DNA of 53,254 nucleotides from Hyphomicrobiales bacterium (GCA_027487555.1 JAIYDI010000044.1:1-53254); one strand, 5' to 3'; positions 41,851-50,112 are shown, numbered from the stretch's first letter. Made by a program: numbers and translations. The notes: generated by a model not told the origin, from the sequence alone.

Positions 41851-41953
41851 CCGTGTTCACACCTCATGACGAGCCCGTAATACAAGCCCAATCGCCGAAG
41901 GGCAACACCTTGGAATTTGCCAGATGGGGCTAAATCTTGGCACGAGTCAGGCG

Positions 41954-42112
41954 TTATTGTGGACGGGCTGTTACCATCTCCCATGCCGCCAGGTGGTTGA
42001 ATGCGTCGTCGGCCGCAGTCCCATAGGGTGGGGTGATGGCTTGTGCCGTGCCCTCGGTGGCGATTGTGGCAGTGGTGACGGCGTCGACGGGCCGTAGGTT
42101 ACTCCAGACCAA
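41954..42112 (-). CDS. small hypothetical island protein
   Basis: A 52-codon frame with TTG start (LRPVDAVTTATIATEGTAQA; YGTAADDAFNHLAAWEMVTA) has the strong GC bias at third positions seen in real genes here, and a terminator follows about 100 bases after its stop. The frame is open upstream to 42218 without ATG or GTG. Function unknown. The start is weakly supported. Confidence 0.35.
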   Translation of the reverse strand: MVWSNLRPVDAVTTATIATEGTAQAITPPYGTAADDAFNHLAAWEMVTARPQ

Positions 42113-42316
42113 ACGCGCCGCGTGGCATGGTCTATGGCAGGGGGGGGTGGGGCGGGTGGTGGTCGCCTCGACGGTCTCGTCGGTCGCCGGATGGGCGCTA
42201 TGCGTCGCCCTTGAAATTCAAGCGGACAACGATGACAGCATGATTCGGGGCGGGGTGTGTGCCACCTATTGCACATCGCATGTGCTCTTTGGGCACTATT
42301 GGCGGGATCAATCCCG
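42113..42316. other. gap without a supported gene
   Basis: The stretch contains a run of eight G at 42140-42147 and the hairpin gcggga-tcaa-tcccgc at 42302-42317. Frames on both strands change character around the G run and none is convincing. Together with the flanking short features it separates the primase transcript from the alpA operon. Confidence 0.3.
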
Positions 42317-42318
42317 CG

Positions 42319-42353
42319 CTAAAAGCAAACACCCCCGGCTGCAACCGAGGGTG
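42319..42353 (-). terminator. terminator after the DUF1508-like gene
   Basis: On the minus strand CACCCTCGG-ttgcag-CCGGGGGTG (one mismatch) is followed by tttgctttt, 31 bases after the stop of the gene at 42384. This ends the long primase transcript. Confidence 0.65.
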
Positions 42354-42383
42354 AGCGCCTAAGCCAATGGCTCAGGTGACGGT

Positions 42384-42680
42384 TTAAGAAACCGGGTATA
42401 GAAACGACATCTTGACGAGACGAATTGCATTCATGCAAGCGGCCTTCGTCTTTAGTGGGCTTGGGCACTGGGCAACTATATTGCCGTTGATAAGCAGTTC
42501 CCAAGTCCACATGCCGCCAGTCTGACGCATATTATACATATCGGCTTTTCCTTTAGGCCCGATATTTGCGCCTGTTTCGTCGGCGCGTTCCGGTCGCAGT
42601 GGCGGAGGGGGGGTCCGACCATCGTGACTTTCATAGACCACAAGTCCTGAAGTAGTCCGCGACTCATTGCCTACCCCCAT
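42384..42680 (-). CDS. DUF1508/YegP-like small protein
   Basis: The 98-residue protein ends in MYNMRQTGGMWTWELLINGNIVAQCPSPLKTKAACMNAIRLVK, which fits the DUF1508 (YegP) repeat: a strand with W-x-W/F-x-L, ngeiia, then a Lys-containing loop and helix (C-x-x-A-I-x-x-V-K). The N-terminal ~47 residues look disordered. YegP-type domains are small dimeric beta-alpha units of unknown function. It is the last gene of the primase transcript, followed by a terminator. Confidence 0.5.
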   Translation of the reverse strand: MGVGNESRTTSGLVVYESHDGRTPPPPLRPERADETGANIGPKGKADMYNMRQTGGMWTWELLINGNIVAQCPSPLKTKAACMNAIRLVKMSFLYPVS

Positions 42681-42770
42681 CTATAAACCGAGTCTGGTAT
42701 GGGGGAATCCCGAAAGCGAGAATCGCCCGTGAGGCCTGTTAGGCTTGTGTTAATGGCGCGCCGCACGTCC

Positions 42771-43076
42771 TCACGGCCTCATCGGCAATCGGTCCCGGCG
42801 CGGGTCGGGCGGGCCGTAAACTTCCGGTTCTGGTGGTCGCTTCGGGCGCGTCCTACCTCGGTCATGGGCGGCAACCATCGAAGCATCACCACGGGCTAAC
42901 TGTTCGGCACGACGGGCCCGATGTGCCTCGACGGACTCGGCGACGGGCATCATGGTCGCCGTGCCGCTATGCCCCCAGATTTGCCCCGTGGGCAGGGTCG
43001 GGCGCGGGTCGGGCGTCGCATCGTCGGCAACCGGCTTTCCGTCATCTGGCGCATCTGGTGGCCGGTGGCGCATCAT
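42771..43076 (-). CDS. hypothetical proline-rich island protein
   Basis: The 101-residue protein is Pro/Asp/Arg-rich and probably disordered, with one charged helix (ESVEAHRARRAEQLARGDAS). It starts with tandem ATG codons overlapping the stop of the primase gene, which is the main reason to accept it. Not recognised. Confidence 0.45.
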   Translation of the reverse strand: MMRHRPPDAPDDGKPVADDATPDPRPTLPTGQIWGHSGTATMMPVAESVEAHRARRAEQLARGDASMVAAHDRGRTRPKRPPEPEVYGPPDPRRDRLPMRP

Positions 43077-46000
43077 CCGGCTCCTGCAGCTAGACCAGCG
43101 CGGGCCATCGCCTCGATCGCGGCCGGGGGTAGGTGAGGCATGGCGGCCGACAACTGCCTCACCAGCGCGGCTAGCGGGTCGAGATCGGCAGCGATCTCGA
43201 TCTCGACAGCGGCCGCAGGTTGCTCGCCACAGGCCTCGACGACGTCGGCGACCTTCGCATCGGGCGCGACGGCAGCGATCTCGACAGCGACAGCGACGTC
43301 GGCAGCCTGCAGCCCTTCGACCCGCAAGACATCAACCCCCAGCGCGGCGAGGGCATGGCGCACCGCTTCGGCGGTCGTGCCATTCGCCACGCTGAAGCGC
43401 AACGCCTGCTTCGCGGTGGCGGTCTTCACCTTGATGATGTACCGGCCATCGGCGGACTCAAGCCTTTCGACGAGGGCGCGGGCTTTCCGGTCGCTGATGC
43501 CCACCACGGACATGATCCCCTCGCGGCTCATTGGCAAAACGGCATGGCCTGCGGTTGGGTCACCCTCATCGTCCGCCATCTCCTCGACGCTCACAAGCGA
43601 GCGCCCCTGCAGGCGGGCGGACAAGGTGGCGGCGATGGCTTCCACGGGCTCGAGTTCTGCCGGCACCAGCCACAAGCTGCGTGCAATGTCGTCTCCGTCG
43701 GTGATCTTCGCCACGAACCGGCGCCGGTCGGGCGCCGTCTTCATTTGGGCTTCCACCTGTCGGGCATCGGCGTCGGTGTCGGCGTATCCCAGTTGACGCA
43801 GCATATGCGCGGTGGCCGGAACCGCACCACGTGGCAATGCGTCTTCGGGGTGCAACAGGACCGGCTTGCCGATCTTCGCCGACAGCTGGTCGGCCGCGAT
43901 CTGCGGTGCCAGCCTGTGTAGCATCGGTTTCCAGTTTCCGAAGGCAGCCGTTCGGATTCGCGAAGAGGCAATCCGGGAAATCCTTATGGAAAGAACATAA
44001 GCGTTTTTAGGATTGCCTATCTGGGCTTTTCTCATCGATTTTGACCACCTGTTTTTGTCCATTTCCCCAACAATACCAATGGTTTGAGCTATTTCAAAGC
44101 TGGTCGGGATAGCACTCGTCGGGGGAACAATTGGGCAAACAGGGTCGGGTGCCCAATTGCCCTCAATCTCAGCGACCAGGCGGGCGATATGAGCATCGTC
44201 TTCGGCCTCGATCATGGCCGAAACCTGATCTACCGGGACGGGCAAAACCACATCTGCAAACACCCGGGCAACCTTGCCGGCGTCGTCGCTCGACGGGGTG
44301 AGCAGCCGGATGCGCTCTATTGCTTGCCATACGTTCGCCACGGCGCGGCCCGTCTCGTCTTCGCGCATCAGTTCGCACGAGCCGAAGAGCGGCCCCGGCA
44401 GGTTGAACTTGCCGCATGGCGCGAAGTCGAGTTCGGCGTAGGCACGGCTCGGCACTGGATGACTCGTCCGCAGTGGCGCAACGCTGCCGTCTGTCATCTG
44501 CTGATGTTCAACCACGGCTTGCCACTTCCGGCGCGGAACCCATATGCCCGACCAGCCGACAAGCGCCGCTTCGGCATCTTCGGCGCGGCGGCGGGAATAT
44601 CCCACCACTTCGATGCGCGGCTGATCCTTGAACTCATTCAGTCCGACCATTTTGCCGAAGCTTCGCAGGTCCGCATCCGGCATCATGGGGCCGATCAGTT
44701 TGCGCATGGACTCGGTTGCCACCACGGGTGCGGCCGGTGCCGACCTGATGACCTTCGCCAGCCGCTCGATCTTCGCAACGTCGGCGCGGTCACCCTCTGT
44801 AATCGGCGCGCCCGTAACAATCTCGATACGGTTCTCGGCTGGCCTCGCGATGGGCCGGGCCCCAAAGCGCACGATCTCGACCGTGGGCTCGATCGTGATC
44901 TCGGGCGCGTCGTCGCCGTCACCTTTGAAGGTGATCGCCGTTGCGAACATCGCGCACACGATGGGTTCCGGCGGTGGGGTCGCAGTCAGGAATAGAGCAA
45001 CGCCCGCCTCAAGGTGCTGACCATGAATCTTGCGCGGCGCGACGCATTGGACCCCGGCGCCACTTATGGCAATGCCGCTCACGATGTGGTCAGGGGGAAG
45101 CGAGAACCGATCATCCACGGCGTCGGCCGCCTGCAGGATTTGCAGCCGAAGCCTGTCATCCGCGACGACGTTGCCAAGCTTCGCGGCTTCGAACTCAAGA
45201 TTCTTGCGCAGCGCAACCGTGCCCTTGCCCACAATCGCGCGTGCGGACTCGCGGCGCTCCCTTTGCCGGTGTTCCAGCTCGGCCATGTCGGCCGCGATGT
45301 CGTCGGCCGGGATGCCCCAAAGATCGGCTTCGGGCAGGTGCTCGACCGGAGTCATGGCGTACTTGGCGCGGTGGGCTTCGATGGCGTCACGGATCGCGGC
45401 GAGGGCGTGCCATTGATGGCCGCTTCGCGGGTCGTCGGTCGGTATCAGGGCACTCGGGGCGATGGCATGGCCGCCCAAACCGACTTCGAGGGACCACGGC
45501 ACCTCGTCGATCACGGGCAACAACCCGACCGGCACCCCGTCACGGGCGAAGCTTAAGTCGGCGTGACTTGCCACAACGCGGGGCGCGCTCTTGATGGCCT
45601 GCAGCGCTGCCACCACTGGGCAGAAATCGCGGTGTTGGCACGTGCCGCAAAGCATCGACTGCGACCCGCCGGCCTTGCGGATTGGCTCAAGATATCCACT
45701 GCGTTTGCAGTTCGCCTTGCCTTTTGCATCGGTGCCGGATTGAGCCACGACGAGCCCGGCGCCGGATTGCGCCGCATGCTCGCGTGCAAGTGCGGTGGTC
45801 GGCGCGAAGTAGACGTACGAGTCCACGTTCTCGACGACGGCCGTGGTCTTGCCGACCCCCGGTTGTGCGTCGGCTAGATGTACCTCGACCTTCCCCCAAT
45901 GGGTCAGTGCCAGCGACCGTGCGGCGGCGACCAGGGCTTGACGCGCATGCCCGTGCGGCATGGTGCCGGCCTCGGTCAACAAGCGCTCGATCTTCCGCCG

Positions 46001-47308
46001 GGTCGCGCCATTCGATTGGCGCACCTGCTTGATGTTCTCGACTCGCTGGGCTGCGTCCTTGACGAACGTCGCGAGGCGGGCGCGCTCGGCTTCCAGCGAC
46101 ACCACGGGCGCGGTCGCCGCGTCGGGCTGTGGTGCCACCTCTGGCGTCGGTGCCGCCTCTGCCGTCGTCGCCGTCGCCGTCGCACGCGGCCCTGGCTGCC
46201 ACGGTGGCAGGGCCTCGTCGATCTGGGCCCGGAGCTTGTCGAATAACCAGTCGGCAGCGGCGGCGAACTCGATGTCGAGCGCTGCCGCGACAAGCCCCAC
46301 GGGGGAGTAGCTGCGCCCGTCTCCGAAATCTCGGATTCCCTTGGCGTCGAGGTGAAGATTCCGCTTGCGCTCACTCAGTGGCCGCCCAGTGCCGCCGGCA
46401 CGCCAATGGGCTGTGGCCTGCCACCCGCCGGGTTTGCGCTCCTGATTGGCGAGGTTGAGGCCCGGAACCCATAAATCGAGATCAGACAGTGCAAAGCCGG
46501 TGAGCCAGTTCCGGCCGGTGGCGGTGCCCTCGTCGTCGGTGGCGTCGGTGGTGGTGTTGGCGCGCCCCTTCTCGACGATGAATCCGATTGCCCTTAGCTT
46601 CTCGATGAGCGCGGCCAGGTCGGCATTGCTGCGCAATGGCAGTTCATCGGGCTCGACTTCGTCAAGCGTGCGGGCGCTCACCCACTGATACGCGAGCCCG
46701 GTGTCGGGGTGGATGCTGGGCGGCATCACAACCTGTGTACCGGTGCTTTTGACTTCCAGAACGACGCGGCCGTCGGCGCCATGATAGACAGCATTGACGA
46801 CGGGGTCGGCCGGGCCGAATTGGCAGAACAGCATGAACCCCTTCGCGCCGAAGCGCTCGGGTGCGTCGGGGCCAGCAAAGTCGCGCACAATGCGCGCGGC
46901 TTCAGCGGCGACGGGGGTGTCGTCCCTGCAGTCGAAATCAAGCGCGAAGGCATTGCCGCTCGGCGCACCCAGCAGGATTCCAACATTCGCGTCTGGCCAC
47001 CTCATCCAATTGTTGCGGATGTAGTCAGGGACCGCGTCTCGGGTCTTTGCCGTCCAATCCAGCATCCGCCCGTAGGCGGGCGCGCCCAGTTCGGCGGCAT
47101 AACCCCGCTCGACGTCTCGCGGGCTCGCTGGTCCTTTGTACTGCCCCGGATACTTCTGGCGAGCGGCGAGGGGGATAGCGCTATAGCCACGCCTCAAGAG
47201 GCCGGGGGCAGCGTGGGCGTATGGGGACGACGCGACAGCAACGCGAATTTCGTTCGCGTTTTGTTCTTGAAAAGACGGTGGGGAGGGCTTATCTAGATCG
47301 TCATACAT
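43073..47308 (-). CDS. primase-polymerase fused to a cysteine-cluster P-loop ATPase/helicase
   Basis: This 1411-residue protein starts with an archaeo-eukaryotic-type prim-pol domain (about 25-245): RRGYSAIPLAARQKYP, VGILLGAPSGNAFALDFDCRDD with the catalytic D-x-D (124-126), and VVMPPSIHPDTGLAYQW (His200). After a Thr/Ala/Pro linker (370-400) comes an ATPase with HLADAQPGVGKTTAVVENV (Walker A, 482-490) and LLPVIDEVPWS (Walker B, 599-602). Between them, Cys534, 554, 557 and 563 sit as C-x19-C-x2-C-x5-C, the place and spacing style of the Fe-S cluster in XPD/DinG helicases. The ~800-residue remainder is unassigned apart from an HTH-like region (SREGIMSVVGISDRKARALV). It should initiate replication of the excised island. 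Confidence 0.75.
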   Translation of the reverse strand: MYDDLDKPSPPSFQEQNANEIRVAVASSPYAHAAPGLLRRGYSAIPLAARQKYPGQYKGPASPRDVERGYAAELGAPAYGRMLDWTAKTRDAVPDYIRNNWMRWPDANVGILLGAPSGNAFALDFDCRDDTPVAAEAARIVRDFAGPDAPERFGAKGFMLFCQFGPADPVVNAVYHGADGRVVLEVKSTGTQVVMPPSIHPDTGLAYQWVSARTLDEVEPDELPLRSNADLAALIEKLRAIGFIVEKGRANTTTDATDDEGTATGRNWLTGFALSDLDLWVPGLNLANQERKPGGWQATAHWRAGGTGRPLSERKRNLHLDAKGIRDFGDGRSYSPVGLVAAALDIEFAAAADWLFDKLRAQIDEALPPWQPGPRATATATTAEAAPTPEVAPQPDAATAPVVSLEAERARLATFVKDAAQRVENIKQVRQSNGATRRKIERLLTEAGTMPHGHARQALVAAARSLALTHWGKVEVHLADAQPGVGKTTAVVENVDSYVYFAPTTALAREHAAQSGAGLVVAQSGTDAKGKANCKRSGYLEPIRKAGGSQSMLCGTCQHRDFCPVVAALQAIKSAPRVVASHADLSFARDGVPVGLLPVIDEVPWSLEVGLGGHAIAPSALIPTDDPRSGHQWHALAAIRDAIEAHRAKYAMTPVEHLPEADLWGIPADDIAADMAELEHRQRERRESARAIVGKGTVALRKNLEFEAAKLGNVVADDRLRLQILQAADAVDDRFSLPPDHIVSGIAISGAGVQCVAPRKIHGQHLEAGVALFLTATPPPEPIVCAMFATAITFKGDGDDAPEITIEPTVEIVRFGARPIARPAENRIEIVTGAPITEGDRADVAKIERLAKVIRSAPAAPVVATESMRKLIGPMMPDADLRSFGKMVGLNEFKDQPRIEVVGYSRRRAEDAEAALVGWSGIWVPRRKWQAVVEHQQMTDGSVAPLRTSHPVPSRAYAELDFAPCGKFNLPGPLFGSCELMREDETGRAVANVWQAIERIRLLTPSSDDAGKVARVFADVVLPVPVDQVSAMIEAEDDAHIARLVAEIEGNWAPDPVCPIVPPTSAIPTSFEIAQTIGIVGEMDKNRWSKSMRKAQIGNPKNAYVLSIRISRIASSRIRTAAFGNWKPMLHRLAPQIAADQLSAKIGKPVLLHPEDALPRGAVPATAHMLRQLGYADTDADARQVEAQMKTAPDRRRFVAKITDGDDIARSLWLVPAELEPVEAIAATLSARLQGRSLVSVEEMADDEGDPTAGHAVLPMSREGIMSVVGISDRKARALVERLESADGRYIIKVKTATAKQALRFSVANGTTAEAVRHALAALGVDVLRVEGLQAADVAVAVEIAAVAPDAKVADVVEACGEQPAAAVEIEIAADLDPLAALVRQLSAAMPHLPPAAIEAMARAGLAAGAG

Positions 47309-47369
47309 CGGCGGGCTCGTCGCTCTGCCGCTTCAAGCGGCGGTCCCTTGCAGGGGATGGATGGAAATC

Positions 47370-47400
47370 AAGGCCGGGGCGTTGGTAGCGCTTCGGCCTT
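47370..47400. terminator. hairpin between the primase gene and the exported-protein gene
   Basis: AAGGCCG and CGGCCTT arms enclose 17 bases and are followed by T-rich bases in both directions (tctcttt on plus, gattt on minus). It lies 158 bases after the stop of the exported-protein gene on the minus strand and upstream of the primase gene, so it may end the former's transcript. Confidence 0.45.
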
Positions 47401-47557
47401 CTCTTTGTCGGGCAACAGCCTCGAGGCGTGTTCCCTTTCTGTTCCGTCCCAGATGGGGCCGACCTGCATCCCGCGCAAGGTCGGCGCTGAAGATTATTGA
47501 ATCCGAAAGGATCGGCGGTCAGTCTGACCAGTCGTTACCAGCGCGTGATTACGGCCC

Positions 47558-48307
47558 TTAGAACGGGCTGAACTTCACGTAGTCACACTGCAGGGGGATG
47601 GTTCGGGATTTCCACGAGCTGCGGTTTGCCGAGGCGGGGTATTCCGAGCACTTGCCGAACAGTGGGTCTTCACCTGCCTTGTTCGTGGCGATCTTTTGCT
47701 GATGGTAGTTCCAGAATGTAGTGCCGAAGCTTGTCTCTGGCTCCAGAAACGCCGCGACGACGATGCCGCAGGCACCTTGCGGAGTGGACACGGTCTCCCA
47801 ACGTTGAGTTTCAAATCCCCAATCAAACGTCAATTCGAACTGGTACACACTGAAGCTACATGTTCGTTGCGCACGATCCTCTAGCAGGCCGACTAGGGCA
47901 CGCGCGCTCACAGCGTCGCGGCGTTCGCAAAGTGCCTTCGCAGACGTTAGGTAGGTTTGCAGGTCTTCAAGTTCTTGAGCAGTGGGCTTTGGGTCTAGCG
48001 TTGGCGGGTCGCTGAACGCCTTGTAGTACACGCCCTCAATCGCGGCGCATTGCTCATCGCTCGTCCCCTCCAGCATCTGACCCGCTTCGCCATCAAGTTC
48101 GGCCGGTTTCTTGGCGTTGGGCTTTGAGACGCGCCCCTGAGAGAAGTTGCAGAACAGCTGAACCCCTTGCTTGCCGCACTGAAATGTCAGGTAGGAGTTC
48201 TCTTTCTCGTCCTGAACCTGACCGGCGTATGGATACAGTTCCTGTGCGACTGTCGGCGATGCCACGATGGTGGCTATAAGCGCCGCGCCTATCATCCGCT
48301 TTGCCAT
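47558..48307 (-). CDS. hypothetical exported protein carried by the island
   Basis: The 249-residue protein from ATG 48307 has a typical signal peptide (AKRMIGAALIATIVASPTVA, cleaved before QELYPY). The mature part has seven or more cysteines (FQCGKQ, LFCNFS, EQCAAI, ALCERR, RTCSFS, GACGIV, KCSEYP, LQCDYV), suggesting several disulfides and a periplasmic or secreted location. No family is recognised. An exported, disulfide-rich protein is unusual in a replication block and is a candidate cargo, for example superinfection exclusion. The frame opens upstream to 48358, but the signal peptide fixes the start. Confidence 0.65.
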   Translation of the reverse strand: MAKRMIGAALIATIVASPTVAQELYPYAGQVQDEKENSYLTFQCGKQGVQLFCNFSQGRVSKPNAKKPAELDGEAGQMLEGTSDEQCAAIEGVYYKAFSDPPTLDPKPTAQELEDLQTYLTSAKALCERRDAVSARALVGLLEDRAQRTCSFSVYQFELTFDWGFETQRWETVSTPQGACGIVVAAFLEPETSFGTTFWNYHQQKIATNKAGEDPLFGKCSEYPASANRSSWKSRTIPLQCDYVKFSPF

Positions 48308-48359
48308 GGTCCTGCCCCTTGAACGATTGCCAGCATCACGCGGCACATGTGACGACACG

Positions 48360-48572
48360 TCAATGGCCGATGCCGAAGAACCTCAGAACTTCGACAACGA
48401 CGAGGACCACACTCGACGTGGCCCCGGCAAGCGCTGCTATGCGCTCTACGATGCCAAGGGTGACGCGCTGGTCGGTGACGACGGGTGCGCCTTTCCAGAA
48501 TAGCAGACCCTCATCATCGACGCCTAAGTCGCCAAGCTCGTTGATCTGGATTGTGTGAACCTTGCCTGCCAT
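48360..48572 (-). CDS. small single-pass membrane protein
   Basis: The 70-residue protein has a soluble N terminus (MAGKVHTIQINELGDLGVDD) and one C-terminal membrane helix (AALAGATSSVVLVVVEVLRFFGIG). It lies 52 bases upstream of the exported protein gene on the same strand, possibly in one transcript. Not recognised. Confidence 0.55.
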   Translation of the reverse strand: MAGKVHTIQINELGDLGVDDEGLLFWKGAPVVTDQRVTLGIVERIAALAGATSSVVLVVVEVLRFFGIGH

Positions 48573-48711
48573 CTCATGCCCCAGCTTGCGTGTTTAGTTT
48601 CGGATGATTGGGGTGATGGACTCATGGTGAGTAGAGGTTTGATCTACCTAGCCGGGGGAGGATAGCGCATCGCGCGTGACCTTGGCGTTATGCCCGGCCG
48701 TGACGTGAGCG

Positions 48712-48837
48712 TTATGCCGCCAAGCACCGCTGGCGCATCCGCACAGCTTCACACTGGGCGGCCGCGACAGTCGCGTCGATGATCCTATCCCGTGCCCAGC
48801 CATGCCAGTGCTTGAGCGCCGGGTCGGCCAAGGTCTT
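48712..48837 (-). pseudogene. 3' fragment of an unidentified gene cut by the IS3 element
   Basis: The last 41 codons of a gene (TLADPALKHWHGWARDRIID, then ATVAAAQCEAVRMRQRCLAA and TAA) are protein-like in this frame and begin exactly at the IS3 left end. The 5' part is missing; it is not recognisable on the far side of the IS. It may be the C terminus of an island gene. Confidence 0.45.
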
Positions 48838-48917
48838 TGACCTGCCTCCCGCAAATCGGACCATTCTGAGCTGGAATTTTCCACTTATGATCCCCTGGCC
48901 GGGAACAGGAGAGTTCC

Positions 48918-49184
48918 ATGAAGACCTCGAAGTTCACTGAGGGGCAGATCGCCATTGTGCTGAAGCAGGGCGCTGATGGCGTGCCTGTTGCGGAGATCTG
49001 CCGACGAGCGGGGATCAGCCAGGCGACCTACTTTAACTGGAAGAAGAAGCTCGACGGGCTGCTGCCCACCGAGATGCGGCGGTTGAAGCAGCTCGAGGAC
49101 GAGAACAGCAAGCTCAGGAAGCTGGTGGCGGACCTCAGCCTCGACAAAGAGATGCTGCAGGACGTCCTGCGCCGAAAACTGTGA
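48918..49184 (+). CDS. IS3-family transposase OrfA
   Basis: The 88-residue protein is an intact OrfA: an HTH (FTEGQIAIVLKQGADGVPVA; ICRRAGISQATYFNWKKK) and a C-terminal leucine zipper (MRRLKQLEDENSKLRKLVAD). It binds the IS ends and normally joins OrfB by frameshifting. ATG 48918 follows aacaggagagttcc, a good ribosome site. Its end overlaps the orfB start by 4 bases. Confidence 0.9.
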   Translation: MKTSKFTEGQIAIVLKQGADGVPVAEICRRAGISQATYFNWKKKLDGLLPTEMRRLKQLEDENSKLRKLVADLSLDKEMLQDVLRRKL

Positions 49185-49552
49185 GGCCTGCGCGCAAGCG
49201 GTCCCTCGTCGATGAGGTGCGGCAGGCCCGGAATGTTTCGATCCGCAAGGCGTGCGATGCGCTCAGGGTCGACAGGTCGCTGTACCACTACAAGGGCAAG
49301 CGCGGCGAGCAGGCCGACCTGAAGCTGAGGATCAAGCAGATCTGCGAGACCCGCGTTAGCTATGGTTATCGGAGGGGGCATGTGCTGCTGCGGCGGGAGG
49401 GCTTGGACCTGAACCCCAAGAGAACCTATCGACTCTACAGAGAGATGGGCCTGCATCTGCGGAACAAGGTGCCGAAGCGGCGCGTCAAGGCCAAGCTCCG
49501 CGACGACCGGACAACGGCCACGATGACCAATCAGGTCTGGGCCATGGACTTC

Positions 49553-49572
49553 GCTGCGCGGCCCTTCGGGTC
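49553..49572 (+). repeat. 20-base micro-insertion, copy 1
   Basis: gctgcgcggcccttcgggtc is inserted directly after GACTTC within the W-x-M-D-F motif of OrfB. Its second half can fold (cggccc-ttc-gggtcg, with the next base). See copies 2 and 3. Confidence 0.75.
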
Positions 49573-49815
49573 GTTCACGACCAGCTGGCGACGGGGGGAA
49601 AGCTGCGCATCTTGACGATCGTGGATACCTTCTCGCGGTTTTCGCCGGCGGTAGATCCACGCTTCAGTTACCGCGGCGAGGACGTGGTTCTGGCCTTGGA
49701 AAGCGTATGCCGGCAGAACGGCTATCCGCAGACGATCCGGGTCGATCAAGGCTCCGAGATCATCTCGCGCGACCTCGATCTGTTGGCCTACCAGAAGGGC
49801 GTCGTGCTTGAATTC

Positions 49816-49837
49816 GCTGCGCGGACCCTGCGGGTTC
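49816..49837 (+). repeat. 22-base micro-insertion, copy 2
   Basis: The insert begins gctgcgcgg and ends cgggttc, differing from copy 1 by a few bases, and follows GAATTC in a second, unrelated place of the same orfB. The bordering ttc is repeated at both ends. Confidence 0.7.
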
Positions 49838-50112
49838 AGCCGGCCGGGAAAGCCCACGGACAATGCCTTCATCGAGTCCATCAACGGCAAGTTCCGGGCC
49901 GAGTGCCTGAACGCCTACTGGTTCCTCAGCCTTGACGATGCCAGGGCGAAGATGGCGGAATGGCGCAGGGACCACAACGAGGTCCGCCCCCACAGCGCTA
50001 TCGGAACAAGCCCCCGATATCGCTAATGAACGCCCCGGGGCCATACGGCCACCCCTGAGCGTCAACACCCGGAAAATCCCCAGCCGGGTGGTCCAAGATC
50101 GGGGGCAACTCA

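Larger units (their letters stand above)
36085..48837. mobile_element. phage-satellite-like integrated island (left end at tRNA-Ser, right end unknown)
   Basis: After the tRNA-Ser lie a P4-type integrase, then a nearly continuous block of minus-strand genes: possible head-tail joining protein, Nu1-like small terminase, small unknowns, AlpA-like regulator with operator and a very large primase-polymerase/ATPase. Integrase plus AlpA plus primase plus small terminase, without large terminase, capsid, tail or lysis genes, is the pattern of PICI/P4-like satellites that hijack helper-phage packaging. A decayed prophage is the main alternative. The end given is where the IS3 element begins. The true right attachment site was not identified and may lie beyond the window. 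Confidence 0.6.
49181..50058 (+). pseudogene. IS3-family transposase OrfB, broken by two micro-insertions
   Basis: The DDE integrase can be traced from KRSLVDEVRQARNVSIRKAC through VWAMDF (first Asp), a frameshift, ILTIVDTFSRFSPAVDPRFS, IRVDQGSEII (second Asp), a second frameshift, then NAFIESINGKFRAECLNAYW (Glu) and RPHSAIG. Deleting 20 bases at 49553-49572 restores the expected MDFVHDQLATGGKLRILTIVD. Deleting 22 bases at 49816-49837 restores VVLEFSRPGKPTDNAF. The two add to 42, so the frame recovers after the second. One base is also missing near 50003, since the other frame reads NKPPISLMNAPGPYGHP to TGA at 50058. Confidence 0.88.
48838..50112 (+). mobile_element. IS3-family insertion sequence with damaged transposase
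   Basis: About 1275 bases are bounded by imperfect inverted repeats starting TGACCTGCC (48838) and TGAGTTGCC (minus strand at 50112), both running through ggacc and into gattttcc/aattttcc. IS3-type overlapping orfA and orfB lie inside. orfB carries two short insertions and a single-base loss, so the element is not autonomous. Flanks (tctt / ccaa) show no target duplication, suggesting later rearrangement. Confidence 0.8.

Noticed and set aside
42033..42362. 109-codon plus frame in the island gap
   Set aside because: It runs against the strand of all neighbouring genes, crosses two hairpins and has no ribosome site.
43140..45594. several plus-strand frames over the primase gene
   Set aside because: They are shadows of the 1411-residue minus-strand gene, which has clear prim-pol and P-loop motifs.
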